This document shows positions 16,621-26,477 of a stretch of DNA of 64,000 nt, piece by piece. Under the pieces are notes generated by a model. The model did no database searches. It saw only the letters and a list, made by a program, of their open reading frames with translations, and was not told where the DNA came from. Numbering within the stretch: position 1 is the first letter of the stretch; every line of letters starts with the position of its first letter. The position numbers and the translations under genes are program-made. This stretch comes from DATHKG01 sp035489435 (GTDB lineage: Bacteria > Bacteroidota > Bacteroidia > Chitinophagales > Chitinophagaceae), in the NCBI GenBank assembly GCA_035489435.1, contig DATHKG010000181.1; one strand, given 5' to 3'.

Positions 16621-17685
16621 CTAAAAAGCACCGTGACCAGCTTTTTTACCAAAAACTGTCAATAAAATAATTTTTATATCCAGCCAAAACGACCAGTGTT
16701 TTATATACCATAAATCATGTAGGGTACGTTGTCTTTTTTGCTCTTCTGTATCGGTTGGACCTCTCCATCCATTTACCTGGGCCCATCCGGTTATACCCGG
16801 TCTCACATAATGCCTGATCATATACCTGGTTACACAACCCTGCAATTGCTCATTCAGATATCGCCGGTGCGGCCGGGGGCCAACAACACTCATGTGTCCT
16901 TGTAGAACATTCACAAACTGTGGGAGTTCATCTAAACTATACTTCCTTAGAATTTTTCCGAAACGGGTCACCCTGGGATCATTTTTTGATGTTGAAAGCT
17001 TGCCACCTGATGATTCGTCATTTTCCCTCATGCTTCTGAACTTAAATAACTTAAAAGGCTTGCCCCCCTTCCCGATCCGTATGGGACAATAAAGAGTCGG
17101 CCCGGGTGACTCCATTTTTATAAGCAACACAAGTAGAAAAAGTAATGGTGAAAGAAAAAGCAAAACGAAGGCAGCAAAGATTTTATCAAAGCAATTTTTA
17201 AAGAAAGAACCATATACCGAATCCATGGGCGATTTATGAATGCTTAACGCATCTATCTGCCCAAACCTTGTAACCTGATAATCTGTACCGAATAAATCAT
17301 CATAGCCTGGTATGTATTTAACGCGGATTCCATAGTAGTCCGCAGCTGATAAAATGTTTTGTATTTTCTGAATTGGTTTACCAGGTAAAGCAATAACTAT
17401 CTCGTCTACTACATTATCTTTTAAAAAGTCATTTATATTTTGCAAATTTCCTATCACCATACTTCGTTCAACAATACATTCCTCATTATTTGTGCAATTA
17501 ATAAAACCCTTGATTTCATATCCATTGACTTTATGTGCCATCAATTGCATCTCTACCTTCTTTGCCATAATGCCGGTTCCGGCAATTAATGCATACTTGA
17601 CATTTTTATTTCTTTTTAAAGGGTTAAATGACAGTTTACTTCCTACTGAGCTGACTAAAGGGCCTGTTGGTTTTGCACTGATCAT
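16621..17685 (-). CDS. Polyprenyl-phosphate sugar-1-phosphate transferase (WcaJ/WbaP-like, short form)
   Basis: The C-terminal ~190 residues form the classic bacterial sugar transferase domain: one hydrophobic hairpin (FAAFVLLFLSPLLFLLVLLI), then GKPFKLFKFRSM, KYSLDELPQF, VVGPRP and RPGITGWAQVNGWRG. It loads the first sugar phosphate onto undecaprenyl phosphate at the inner membrane, starting repeat-unit assembly. The preceding CoA-binding-like part (GTGIMAKKVEMQL) is present. The four or five N-terminal helices usual for WcaJ/WbaP are missing, so the protein is 354 instead of ~460 residues. It is the last enzyme gene of the capsule operon. Confidence 0.85.
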   Translation of the reverse strand: MISAKPTGPLVSSVGSKLSFNPLKRNKNVKYALIAGTGIMAKKVEMQLMAHKVNGYEIKGFINCTNNEECIVERSMVIGNLQNINDFLKDNVVDEIVIALPGKPIQKIQNILSAADYYGIRVKYIPGYDDLFGTDYQVTRFGQIDALSIHKSPMDSVYGSFFKNCFDKIFAAFVLLFLSPLLFLLVLLIKMESPGPTLYCPIRIGKGGKPFKLFKFRSMRENDESSGGKLSTSKNDPRVTRFGKILRKYSLDELPQFVNVLQGHMSVVGPRPHRRYLNEQLQGCVTRYMIRHYVRPGITGWAQVNGWRGPTDTEEQKRQRTLHDLWYIKHWSFWLDIKIILLTVFGKKAGHGAF

Positions 17686-17863
17686 AAAACTAAATTGAGG
17701 GGTTTAAGAAAGATTGTCTGATTCAATCCGAAAGTGGATTCCGCTGTTCTCGAAGAATTGTTACGATAGCGATGAGACCGCCTTTGATTTTTCTGTAGTA
17801 TCCCGTCGCCGGGAAACATAGCACGAAAGCCACATCTTGTGTAGCCTGAAGGATATTTCAACT

Positions 17864-18931
17864 TCAGACCAGACTTTTTACATAAGAAGAAGGGTTTTCT
17901 TCATATTTCATCACTTCATTTATCATAAACTCAGTTGTATCTATACAGTCACCGCGTAGCTTTTCACTTCTATCGCTATATTCTTTCTTTGCAGATTTGT
18001 CTTTTATTATTTCTAAGCCTCTTTCAATTGCAAGCTCCTGTTCCCGCTCACTATCGCCAAAATTGTAAACTAAGCCATACCTATTTTCCTGATCTTCCAG
18101 ATATCCAAGTTGATTAAAACTGATACGGATAGCAGGCGTGCCTAATATAGCTGCTTCCGACGCCATAGAACCGCTTTCACCGAATAAAAGCGAACTATAG
18201 TATAAAGCATCATGCATTTTATTGAAAGGGATACTTATTCTGAATTCTTCCAGGTCTCCTGGCAATTCTACTTCAGAAGAAATAAAAACCTTTGCCCACC
18301 TGGACAATTCAAGAACTGCCTTTATTTTATTTTGCAAACTCATACCGGAATGGCCAAAATCATGGGTGGCATTCCAGGACACAAATCTCACAATAACAAA
18401 TTTTTCTGAATCTTTGATGCCGAGAATTTCAATTATTGATGGATCAGGTTTATAATAATTGGAATGCAGATAAGCCAGTTCCATATAGCCCTGGAACCTG
18501 ATATGCTTTTCGCCCAAATCGATCTTATAACAACCCGGAGTAAAGACCTTCGTTGCAAAAGGAACGGTAAGCTTGTGATGTAGTCTTGCATGCTCTGTGT
18601 CACTAAACACTAAGGAGGTTTTATTTAATATCTTTGCAACCTGTGACGGATAAGGATGAAGAAAATTTAAGAAAAGGTCAATTTTTAGTTTTCTTGCAAT
18701 CTTTAAAAGCATGAAATCCGCATAGATCAGGTATATCAGTTTAGCAACTTTCCCTTTTTTCCCCTTACCCCTGTCCAGGAATGGGATATTGTATAATTGA
18801 AGAAGCTTATGTTCCATTTCCTTATTCCTGGAAACACAATAGACATTGTGCCCACGTGCTACCATAAGCTTATAAAAATTCCGAAAATAATGAACATGGG
18901 ACGGGTGATTGATATCGATCAATATTCTCAT
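17864..18931 (-). CDS. DUF354 family glycosyltransferase-like protein
   Basis: A 355-residue soluble protein starting MRILIDINHPSHVHYFRN, the N-terminal signature of DUF354, a family with the GT-B fold of UDP-GlcNAc epimerases and glycosyltransferases. A central H.R.G. segment (EKFVIVRFVSWNATHDFGHSG) and the C-terminal LLFGESGSMASEAAILGTPA nucleotide-sugar-binding loop fit that fold. Its place in the capsule operon suggests sugar transfer or epimerisation. Which sugar cannot be told. Confidence 0.75.
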   Translation of the reverse strand: MRILIDINHPSHVHYFRNFYKLMVARGHNVYCVSRNKEMEHKLLQLYNIPFLDRGKGKKGKVAKLIYLIYADFMLLKIARKLKIDLFLNFLHPYPSQVAKILNKTSLVFSDTEHARLHHKLTVPFATKVFTPGCYKIDLGEKHIRFQGYMELAYLHSNYYKPDPSIIEILGIKDSEKFVIVRFVSWNATHDFGHSGMSLQNKIKAVLELSRWAKVFISSEVELPGDLEEFRISIPFNKMHDALYYSSLLFGESGSMASEAAILGTPAIRISFNQLGYLEDQENRYGLVYNFGDSEREQELAIERGLEIIKDKSAKKEYSDRSEKLRGDCIDTTEFMINEVMKYEENPSSYVKSLV

Positions 18932-19075
18932 TACAGATCTTAAGTTTAGAAAAATAAAAATTGATTACCTGAGTTATTTAAGGCTTCTTAACAATGGCAC
19001 AATCTTTAACCGAAACACTATTTTAAGTATAAATTGTCGCTCAAATCCGGCACACGGATTTATACGCATGGCTCA

Positions 19076-20050
19076 TCACTCATTCCTTAATACTTTATTA
19101 TAAACGGCGATCACTTTTTTTGCAATACAGTCTTCATCAAGACCTAGCTTTACCAGTCGGTTTGCACCATCAGTTCTACCTTTTGTTACTGCAAAATTTA
19201 ATGCCAATCTTAATTTGGCAGAAAACTCATATACGTTGAAAGAGGAAATATAACATCCCTGTGTTTCTCCTATTACCCATTTTACATCACCGGTATTTGT
19301 AGCCACAATTGGACAATTACATGCCATTGCTTCCTTAACAACATTGGGAGAGCCTTCCATCAACGAAGGGACCGCAAGTACATCTGCAACGCATAACAAA
19401 GCAGGCACATCAGCATGTTTTACAGGATATGGATTGACTAATTCCACATCTGGCAGTTTCAACAGATTTACGGCCTTTTCTACCAGGTGATAATTTTTTC
19501 TTACTTCTGCTTTATTTCCAAGGAAAAGAATAATTCTTTTTTCTTTTGAAAAATGTGCAGACTTATTAATTAATGGCTGCGGCCGGAATTCTTCGATATC
19601 AATCCCGTTTGGAATAATGTAAGACCTGCTTTTTAACAATACATATTTCTCAATGTTTTGTGACTTGGAAATGATTGCTTTCACAAAAGGCTGTATAAGC
19701 AGAGTGAAAAGAGTGAATAATCTGCTGCTAATGCGAACTGTATTTACGCCAATGTAAGCGCCATACGCATCATCACCCATAAGCGATAAAACAACAGGCA
19801 CTCTCCTGGTTCCGAGTACAGCGGTCCAGCCGGAAAGCGCAAAATGCGCATGAATTAAATCATAGCTCCGTTGTCGCAAATGGAGGCGAAGTCTTATGGC
19901 CGCCTTCAGATACCCAAAAATACCTTTCCCGACAATGGGAAAATAATCAACATCAATCCCTTTTTTTATAAGAGACTCACCTTGTTGTTTAATAAAAGGA
20001 GCAATACCTAATTTCTTGTTGTTGCCACTGCAAACAAAAAGCACTTTCAT
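19076..20050 (-). CDS. Family 4 glycosyltransferase
   Basis: GT-B type transferase of 324 residues, shorter than typical GT4 enzymes. The N-terminal half holds AHFALSGWTAVLG and LSLMGDDAYG. The C-terminal half has KRIILFLGN and PSLMEGSPNVVKEAMACN with the E-x7-E donor-binding motif. It should add one sugar of the polysaccharide repeat unit in the cytoplasm, on a lipid carrier. Donor and acceptor cannot be predicted. It is in the minus-strand capsule operon. Confidence 0.85.
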   Translation of the reverse strand: MKVLFVCSGNNKKLGIAPFIKQQGESLIKKGIDVDYFPIVGKGIFGYLKAAIRLRLHLRQRSYDLIHAHFALSGWTAVLGTRRVPVVLSLMGDDAYGAYIGVNTVRISSRLFTLFTLLIQPFVKAIISKSQNIEKYVLLKSRSYIIPNGIDIEEFRPQPLINKSAHFSKEKRIILFLGNKAEVRKNYHLVEKAVNLLKLPDVELVNPYPVKHADVPALLCVADVLAVPSLMEGSPNVVKEAMACNCPIVATNTGDVKWVIGETQGCYISSFNVYEFSAKLRLALNFAVTKGRTDGANRLVKLGLDEDCIAKKVIAVYNKVLRNE

Positions 20051-20130
20051 AAAATATATTAGGGTAGATAAAGTTTTTGAAATACTTCTTTTGAAATCTC
20101 CCGAAATAAACCATCGTTGTCTTTCAGAAT

Positions 20131-22002
20131 CTAGATATGAACAGGTTCCTTTCTTTTAGCGGTCAAAAAATAAGTGCTCATAATCAGTATCAGTTCCTTT
20201 TCCCGATTTCCAAATTGCGCATGCTCATTAACCAATCCTAAAATCTTTTTCCTATCAAATATTCTCCAAAAAAGCTTATTGTCATTAATGACAAACCATT
20301 CTTTTATTTCTTTAGAATGATTTTTAAGATATGATTTTGAAGGAGCATGAAATGCTAACTTTTTGCGATGAATCATCTCCCCTGGAAGATACTCCTTCGC
20401 AAAGGTTTTGTGTATGATTTTGCTATTTTTGAAACCAAACTTATTTGCTCTGGGCAAAGACTCAATAAAAGCTACCAGATCATTATCCAGCATGGGAACC
20501 CGACACTCAAGGGCGAAATGCATAGTAATTTTATCGGTATATTTCAGAAGCGTTTCGGGCAATTTAGTTCTTGTGTCAAGATATGGATATAGACTACTTC
20601 TACGATTTGGCAGGTTTCTTCTGGAACTTAAACTTTCATGAAAACAATTCACGGCAGCATCATGGTTCGAAGAAATCCATTCGGCTTCCTGTTTGTTTAA
20701 AAGTTTAGCTATATCATGATTGCCAAACAGGCTATTAAATTCAAAATAAGCATAAAGATCATCTGATGTTCCTGAGGTGGATAATATCCTTCGCAAATTT
20801 TGGTTTCCGGTATGCCTTGAGCAAAAGCGGAAAAATCCCTGTAGAAAGTTTGCTGATGACAATAACTCAATAACCGGCAAAGCCTTATATTTTCTATATC
20901 CACCTAATGGTTCATCAGCGCCCTGCCCGCTCAGCACAACTTTTACTTTTGAAGAGGCTAATTTTGAAAGCGTATACATAGATAATATCGAGCCTGAGTC
21001 AACCGGCTCTTCGACAATATTGACAATTTGTTCGAACTGATTCAAAAAATTGCCAAACTTTACTTCTGCACAATAGTGATCCAAATTCAGATAAGCGGCA
21101 GTGATTCTTGCGTTTTCTCTTTCATCAAGTTCTTTATCATCGAATCCAACAGTAAAGGCCTTAATACTTTTTACTTTTGATCTTGCTATTGCAGCTATAA
21201 GAGATGAATCAACGCCGCCACTTAACAAAATACCCACCTCAACATCCGAAAGCAACTGCCGTTCGACTGCTTTTTCAAGCAATTGGCCATATTCTGTTAC
21301 CAGTTGTTTACTCGTTGTATTAACCGGCACTTTTCGCTGATCTAAGTCAGCAAAGTATTTTTTTGTTAGTGAAAGACTATCGCCAATATTTATTTCAATG
21401 TATTGCCCAGGCTCTACTTTAAATATGTTTTTGAACAGAGTGGCAGCTCCAGGAACATGGCGTAATGCCAATGCAGATGTGATAGAACTTGTCGAAAATA
21501 CTTGCCTTATCCTGTCGACTATAGGTCTTATTTCGGATGAGAAAATTACCTTACCTTCTTCAAAATAATAATACAGCGGTTTTACTCCAAAACGATCCCT
21601 GACCAGGTAAAGCTTTTGATTTTCAATATCCAGGTAAGCAAATGCGAAAATGCCGTTGAGCTGAGAAAGTGAGTACTCCGTACAAGACAGTCTGCACAAA
21701 TTAACAAGCGTCTCAGTATCCGAATGGCCGCGGAAAGGCAGGTCATACATCAGCTCGCGCAATTCTGCATGATTATATATTTCCCCATTAAAGATAATTA
21801 TGCCCTGCCCGTCGGAAGATTCCATTGGCTGACTACCATTGGCACTTAAATCCAATATCGAGAGCCTGTGATGAAATAACCTGACAACATGATTATTAAT
21901 AATCATTTCTCTGGCACCGAACTCATCCGGGCCTCTATGCCTGATTAACTGAACTGTCTCATCTGGCATATAACAATTGATACTACCGACAATTCCGCAC
22001 AT
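20131..22002 (-). CDS. asnB: Glutamine-hydrolysing asparagine synthase family amidotransferase (AsnB-like)
   Basis: The start is placed at 22002 rather than at an ATG 99 nt upstream, because this gives MCGIVGSI with the catalytic Cys2 of class II glutaminases. The 623-residue product has RHRGPDE and GHSDTETL in the glutaminase half, and the ATP pyrophosphatase loop LLSGGVDSSLIAAI in the synthetase half. GQGADEPLGGYRKY follows. In capsule and O-antigen loci, such enzymes often amidate uronic acids or amino-sugar carboxylates (WbpS-like) instead of making free asparagine. That role is inferred from its position among glycosyltransferases. Confidence 0.85.
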   Translation of the reverse strand: MCGIVGSINCYMPDETVQLIRHRGPDEFGAREMIINNHVVRLFHHRLSILDLSANGSQPMESSDGQGIIIFNGEIYNHAELRELMYDLPFRGHSDTETLVNLCRLSCTEYSLSQLNGIFAFAYLDIENQKLYLVRDRFGVKPLYYYFEEGKVIFSSEIRPIVDRIRQVFSTSSITSALALRHVPGAATLFKNIFKVEPGQYIEINIGDSLSLTKKYFADLDQRKVPVNTTSKQLVTEYGQLLEKAVERQLLSDVEVGILLSGGVDSSLIAAIARSKVKSIKAFTVGFDDKELDERENARITAAYLNLDHYCAEVKFGNFLNQFEQIVNIVEEPVDSGSILSMYTLSKLASSKVKVVLSGQGADEPLGGYRKYKALPVIELLSSANFLQGFFRFCSRHTGNQNLRRILSTSGTSDDLYAYFEFNSLFGNHDIAKLLNKQEAEWISSNHDAAVNCFHESLSSRRNLPNRRSSLYPYLDTRTKLPETLLKYTDKITMHFALECRVPMLDNDLVAFIESLPRANKFGFKNSKIIHKTFAKEYLPGEMIHRKKLAFHAPSKSYLKNHSKEIKEWFVINDNKLFWRIFDRKKILGLVNEHAQFGNREKELILIMSTYFLTAKRKEPVHI

Positions 22003-22101
22003 TGTATATGTTTGAAGTTTAAGATTGTTAAACACCCTCAAAAAATCGCGTTGAAAAATAACCATAGCTGTTGATGATAACTGGTAGCAAGGAAACAGCA
22101 A

Positions 22102-23268
22102 TCATCTGATGGCTTGTTCACTATAGAAATCATCGCTTTCAACCACTATAGCATTTGCCCCCACAGCTTCGCTAAGAAAATGGAATACGCGACTGTCTAA
22201 ACCTAACAATGCTTTTCTGTATTCCGTTCTACCCGCTTCAACAATGCCGCGATAATCAGCTATTCTATCAGAAACACTATCAATAACATCGGTCAAATTA
22301 TCTCCATCCCAGTCTACCGGTACGTAAGTTTTCGACTTTACGTAAATATCAGGCCAGGTCTCCAGGTGGTTCATATCTGGCTTAATTAATAAACCGCCAT
22401 TCATAATTGTTTCAAAATCTCGGAAACACACTTCGCCCCAGCCGAAAGGGCTTAAAACTGAAGCCACAAGTTTAATTTCATTATTATATAATTTCGATTT
22501 TACCGATCCGGAAAGTACGGCCTCACTATTAATACATTTCTTCAAAAAGAGTTTTCGTTGAAAACCAATAGTCTCCGGCAAAACGCTTTCGCCAAAACGG
22601 GCCTGCACTTTATTTATCTTTGTGGTAATATCTACCGGTTTGTTTAAAGTCTCAATCATTTGTTTATAACAATAGATAAACCATGGTCTCAGCGATTTAG
22701 AAAAACCTAGTTTAGTTGCGGTCTTTGCAAGTCGCACTAAGGTTCTACCAGGTATTGGGTAAATCCCATACCCAAGGTTCCAGGAAATTCTTAACTTTTT
22801 CAATACATCCGGATTGTCAGGCACTGCCCTGATTTTTTCATTATCATCAATAATATTAAATCTCTGATGGTAATAATCGGTAAACAACTGTCTTCCATAC
22901 ATTGGCCTTAAATAATTTAGACGGTCACGCAATAGTTTCCCCTTAAAATACAAATCCACCAGATCTATATATTCAAAATGAAGGCTATCGCTTCCTGCAC
23001 CATCATCAAGTATAATAATTCTATCAAATCGTTTTCTGAAATCACGGATTAGGTCTCTTTTCTTCTGATCATTCGTTGTATACAACTTATTGCCTTTGAA
23101 CACACGAATCAGTATTGCGCATTTACCGGACACCATGCTTGCCTCTTTGGAATCTATATGTACATAAACCAGCAGATGATTAAATTGTGAAACAATAAGT
23201 GGAAACAATGTATATAGTGATTCTATTGTTGAACCTGAATGAATCAAATAAATACGGTCTTTTAACAT
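22102..23268 (-). CDS. Putative glycosyltransferase of capsule locus
   Basis: A soluble 388-residue protein that I do not place in a named family with certainty. The C-terminal third resembles a GT-B nucleotide-sugar site: SVLSPFGWGEVCFRDFETIM, then GGLLIKPDMNHLETWPDIY. This pattern is seen in exostosin-like and capsule glycosyltransferases. The N-terminal part has IYLIHSGSTIES and DRIIILDDGAGSDS. It sits between AsnB and a GT4 gene with only 3 bp to the latter. A transferase role is likely but not proven by motifs. Confidence 0.55.
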   Translation of the reverse strand: MLKDRIYLIHSGSTIESLYTLFPLIVSQFNHLLVYVHIDSKEASMVSGKCAILIRVFKGNKLYTTNDQKKRDLIRDFRKRFDRIIILDDGAGSDSLHFEYIDLVDLYFKGKLLRDRLNYLRPMYGRQLFTDYYHQRFNIIDDNEKIRAVPDNPDVLKKLRISWNLGYGIYPIPGRTLVRLAKTATKLGFSKSLRPWFIYCYKQMIETLNKPVDITTKINKVQARFGESVLPETIGFQRKLFLKKCINSEAVLSGSVKSKLYNNEIKLVASVLSPFGWGEVCFRDFETIMNGGLLIKPDMNHLETWPDIYVKSKTYVPVDWDGDNLTDVIDSVSDRIADYRGIVEAGRTEYRKALLGLDSRVFHFLSEAVGANAIVVESDDFYSEQAIR

Positions 23269-23271
23269 GAG

Positions 23272-24444
23272 TCAGGTTTTATTTGTTAAAATAGCACGTC
23301 CTAAGCCTTCACTTCCATACTCATAAGCTAAAGCATCGTTATAAACCGCTACAAATTCCTTTCCCATGGTGTCAATTGAAAATTCATCGCGAATTCTCTT
23401 TTTGCTGATTGCTCCAAACAGCCGGGCTTTTTCTGTATCGTCAATTAGTTCCAGTATAAAATCGCTGATTTCATCAACAGTTTCTTCACCAATTAAATAA
23501 CCATTTTCGCCATTCCGTATTAGTTCACCGGTACCACCTGCATTGGTTGCTATTACTGGTTTCCCGAGCGCCATATATTCCAGAATTGCGTTAGAAGTAC
23601 CTTCTCCATTAGTAGAAAACAGCACGCCGATAGAACAAGCATTTACCAGGGCTTCAGCATCCTGAATTTCACCTTGAAGTCTTATCCTCGGATGTTCTGC
23701 ACTTAATTTGCATATTCTTCTATATTCAAGATCATTTTTATCATACCCACCTACCCCAATAAAGCTGACATCATCCCTGATACCAGTTACCTTCAAAGCC
23801 ACATTAATAAACAAATTATAATCTTTTGCAGGCGAAAACGACGCTACCATTATTACGACATGCGAAGTAATGATTCCATATTTTTTCTTCATTTCATCAA
23901 CCGGCGGCAGATTTTCAAAACGCGCCAGGTTAATTCCATTTAAAATCAACTTTCGCTTACTTAAGGGAGGTTTAAAGATTTCAAACCCCTTTTTTGAGTT
24001 AGCTAGTACCACTTTCGAAAATCGAAAATTGATGACGTCGATTAAACGGTTTACTGTCCAACTATTTAATCGCGTCGGGGCCCCGGTAATCTGGCTATTA
24101 ACCAAAGTTTTATTCTGGCCAATAATTGCCGGAATAGTATATAAAGACTGCATTCGTCCCCAGGAATGTATGATGTGTGGATTGTATTGCCTGCATATTT
24201 TATAAAACTGCCAGAATACCATCAAATCCTTTTTCTTAAGCTTTTTATTTATGATCTTATATTCAATATTAAGGTTGAAGAATTCTGTATAATGGATTTC
24301 AGTTTTAGTCATTACAACAAGAATTTCAAACAAATTTCTTGCCTTCAAATAGGTTAATAACTCTATCAGGCGCCTTTCCTTGCCTCCTGCGCGGAGACCT
24401 CCTATGAAAATCAGGATACGGGGTTTTTCAACACCAGACATCAT
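23272..24444 (-). CDS. Family 4 glycosyltransferase
   Basis: A GT-B enzyme of 390 residues. The N-terminal fold starts ILIFIGGLRAGGKERRLIEL. The donor domain shows VVIMVASFSPAKDYNLFI and FSTNGEGTSNAILEYMALGK, including the E-x7-E motif and GGTGELI. It likely adds one hexose-type sugar to the growing repeat unit. Gene spacing of 3 bp to its downstream neighbour indicates co-transcription. Confidence 0.88.
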   Translation of the reverse strand: MMSGVEKPRILIFIGGLRAGGKERRLIELLTYLKARNLFEILVVMTKTEIHYTEFFNLNIEYKIINKKLKKKDLMVFWQFYKICRQYNPHIIHSWGRMQSLYTIPAIIGQNKTLVNSQITGAPTRLNSWTVNRLIDVINFRFSKVVLANSKKGFEIFKPPLSKRKLILNGINLARFENLPPVDEMKKKYGIITSHVVIMVASFSPAKDYNLFINVALKVTGIRDDVSFIGVGGYDKNDLEYRRICKLSAEHPRIRLQGEIQDAEALVNACSIGVLFSTNGEGTSNAILEYMALGKPVIATNAGGTGELIRNGENGYLIGEETVDEISDFILELIDDTEKARLFGAISKKRIRDEFSIDTMGKEFVAVYNDALAYEYGSEGLGRAILTNKT

Positions 24445-24481
24445 TCTACCAGGTTAAATCGAATGTTTCAGAAAAATCTGA

Positions 24482-25591
24482 TCAGTTTGTGGAGAGCATG
24501 GCCAGCAGTTTTTTCGACAACAATTTATAATCATGCTGCTCTATATATGTCAAAACATTTTTTGACATAGAAGTATATACTGCAGTAGTAACGCCTGAGA
24601 ACATTTTTTGCAATTCCGGGAGATCACTAAACACTATTCCCAAATTATGATTGGAAATGATACTATCCGGGTTGACCCTTTCAGTAGTTATTATTGGGGT
24701 TCCGACTGACATTGCTTCTAAAAAGGTATTGCTGAATCCCTCATAATGAGAAGTGTTTAATAAATACTTTGCTTTAGAAAAAAAAGGCAATACCTGGTCC
24801 CTTTCCAAAAAACCAGCAAATTGCACATTGGGCAATTGACCTAACTTCTGAAGATAATATTGTGTTTCTTCGTCGCATCTTGGATGTTCCTTTCCCGCAA
24901 TCAAAAACTTTTCGTCGGCCAGTAGTGAAGCAATTTCAAACAATAGCGGGATGTTTTTTTGATATTGGTATATTCCCAGCCAGGCTATGTAATTTTTTGA
25001 TTGTATCTCATTTGAAAATGCTCCTCCTTTTAAAAGAAGAGGATTTGAAATCTTGAATATTTTTTTTCCAGGAAACTCTTTTTTAATGATATTATATTGA
25101 TAATTGTTTTGACAAAGAATGCAGTATGACAATTTCATTCCCAATCGCTGAAAGAAAAGATGTGGCACTGAACGGGTTTTGTGGGCCCGCTCGTCTAAAA
25201 AACAATCGTTCGAAATACGTAGAATATATTTAACCCTTAAATGGCGGCATATTATCGCAAAGAAAAACGACTTCCAACACGGCACACCTTCATAAAAATA
25301 ATCAGGTTTGCTTCTTTTGATTGTCTGGTATAAATAAGGCAGGCGATAATACAACCATCGAACCCATCGCAAACCTTTTTTTTTATTATACAACGGCAAT
25401 AGAATTATATCCAGGCATTCTTCCTTCAAAATTTTATTTTCAGACATATCGGTAAGCACATTAATTTCTTCACCTGCATCTAAAAGACCTCTTATCCACC
25501 CGTACGCCTGCACAGCAGCTCCGCCGGAAGGCTTTTCTTGTTTAACAAGAATATTTATTATCATATCATCAAAAAAAAGAAATTTCGCCAT
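24482..25591 (-). CDS. Family 4 glycosyltransferase
   Basis: GT-B enzyme of 369 residues. Recognisable parts are GGAAVQAYGWIRGLLDAGE at the acceptor side, YIAWLGIYQYQKNIPLLFEI at the domain junction, and NTSHYEGFSNTFLEAMSVGT as the donor-binding E-x7-E motif. It lies 37 bp before the next transferase gene on the minus strand, within the capsule operon. Specificity is unknown. Confidence 0.87.
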   Translation of the reverse strand: MAKFLFFDDMIINILVKQEKPSGGAAVQAYGWIRGLLDAGEEINVLTDMSENKILKEECLDIILLPLYNKKKGLRWVRWLYYRLPYLYQTIKRSKPDYFYEGVPCWKSFFFAIICRHLRVKYILRISNDCFLDERAHKTRSVPHLFFQRLGMKLSYCILCQNNYQYNIIKKEFPGKKIFKISNPLLLKGGAFSNEIQSKNYIAWLGIYQYQKNIPLLFEIASLLADEKFLIAGKEHPRCDEETQYYLQKLGQLPNVQFAGFLERDQVLPFFSKAKYLLNTSHYEGFSNTFLEAMSVGTPIITTERVNPDSIISNHNLGIVFSDLPELQKMFSGVTTAVYTSMSKNVLTYIEQHDYKLLSKKLLAMLSTN

Positions 25592-25661
25592 TGTTCAGGT
25601 ATTATTCAAAGCCCGGTTCAAAGACTTGTTGCTATTACATTCTGCCCTATTGATTTACTTT

Positions 25662-26474
25662 TTATTGCCGGTAAGCAGTAAAATTTATAGTATTTTTTTG
25701 CGCAAAGGAAGAATCGGAATGTTTTTGTCCCTCCAGTATTTTTGTTATAGACAACACGTTCTCTTTTATGGATTTTTCCCCATCAATATTATAAACCACG
25801 ACATTGTGATCAAGCATCCAGGAGATAATAAGCTCAAGCTGGAATTGCCATTTAAGGATATCTCCCAGTAAATCATTTTTATTTTTTCCAAGGTGAGAGG
25901 CAATTGTTTTTGATCGATTAACCAAACGTTGTACAATTATTCCTTTATCTTCTGTGTTTACATAAATTATAGCTTTCGGCAAGGGAACGAGAGGTAAATA
26001 TTTATTGATTAAATCTGGCATTAGCACCAAATCACTTTGAACCAAAAAAGACTTCTGCAGAAATCCTTCATTAAGGAGACATGGGATAAAGGATTTTTTT
26101 TCATCGATTGCCTGATATCGGCAAAAATCTAAATACAAAAGATAAACAGAGCGGAAACGCAAAGCTGAATTATCATTCTGATAAATACTTGCATCTGACA
26201 ATTGTTCCCAGCAAAAATTTGCCAACCGGGGATGGTTTTGTGCAAAACGTAAGCCGAATTCTATTGGAATACTCTTCGCCCCCCCCCCATTTAAAAGCTT
26301 TTTGATTCTAAATACTATCCAGCTATTAAAATCTTCAAGAGAAGGGGCAGGCATTAAAAGCGCACCCTGGTATATCCAATTAAATGATGCACGCCATTTT
26401 TTACATAAAGCGTTATATATTGTCGTTTTGCCAATACCTGGCGGCCCGATGATCTCTATTATTTCAGCGCACAT
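25662..26474 (-). CDS. P-loop NTPase/kinase-like capsule protein with a G10 tract
   Basis: The N-terminus carries a Walker A motif, EIIGPPGIGKTTIYNAL. The remaining 250 residues match no family I can name, but an AIIYVNTEDKGIIVQRLVNRS segment resembles the LID/arginine region of nucleotide and sugar kinases. Similar P-loop proteins are scattered through capsule loci. The coding strand contains ten consecutive G residues (26279-26288) near codon 64, encoding GlyGlyGly within LLNGGGAKS. Loss or gain of one G would truncate the protein, so the gene may switch on and off. As sequenced it is in frame. It lies 4 bp after the Wzy-like gene. Confidence 0.55.
   Translation of the reverse strand: MCAEIIEIIGPPGIGKTTIYNALCKKWRASFNWIYQGALLMPAPSLEDFNSWIVFRIKKLLNGGGAKSIPIEFGLRFAQNHPRLANFCWEQLSDASIYQNDNSALRFRSVYLLYLDFCRYQAIDEKKSFIPCLLNEGFLQKSFLVQSDLVLMPDLINKYLPLVPLPKAIIYVNTEDKGIIVQRLVNRSKTIASHLGKNKNDLLGDILKWQFQLELIISWMLDHNVVVYNIDGEKSIKENVLSITKILEGQKHSDSSFAQKNTINFTAYRQ
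26279..26288 (-). repeat. Homopolymeric tract of ten C (G10 on the coding strand)
   Basis: A single-base run of ten inside an open reading frame. I saw no other C or G run of this length while reading the window. Confidence 0.95.
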
Positions 26475-26477
26475 ACA

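Noticed and set aside
22003..22101. N-terminal extension of AsnB
   Set aside because: The extra 33 codons would bury the catalytic Cys2 of the glutaminase domain, so the start at 22002 is preferred.
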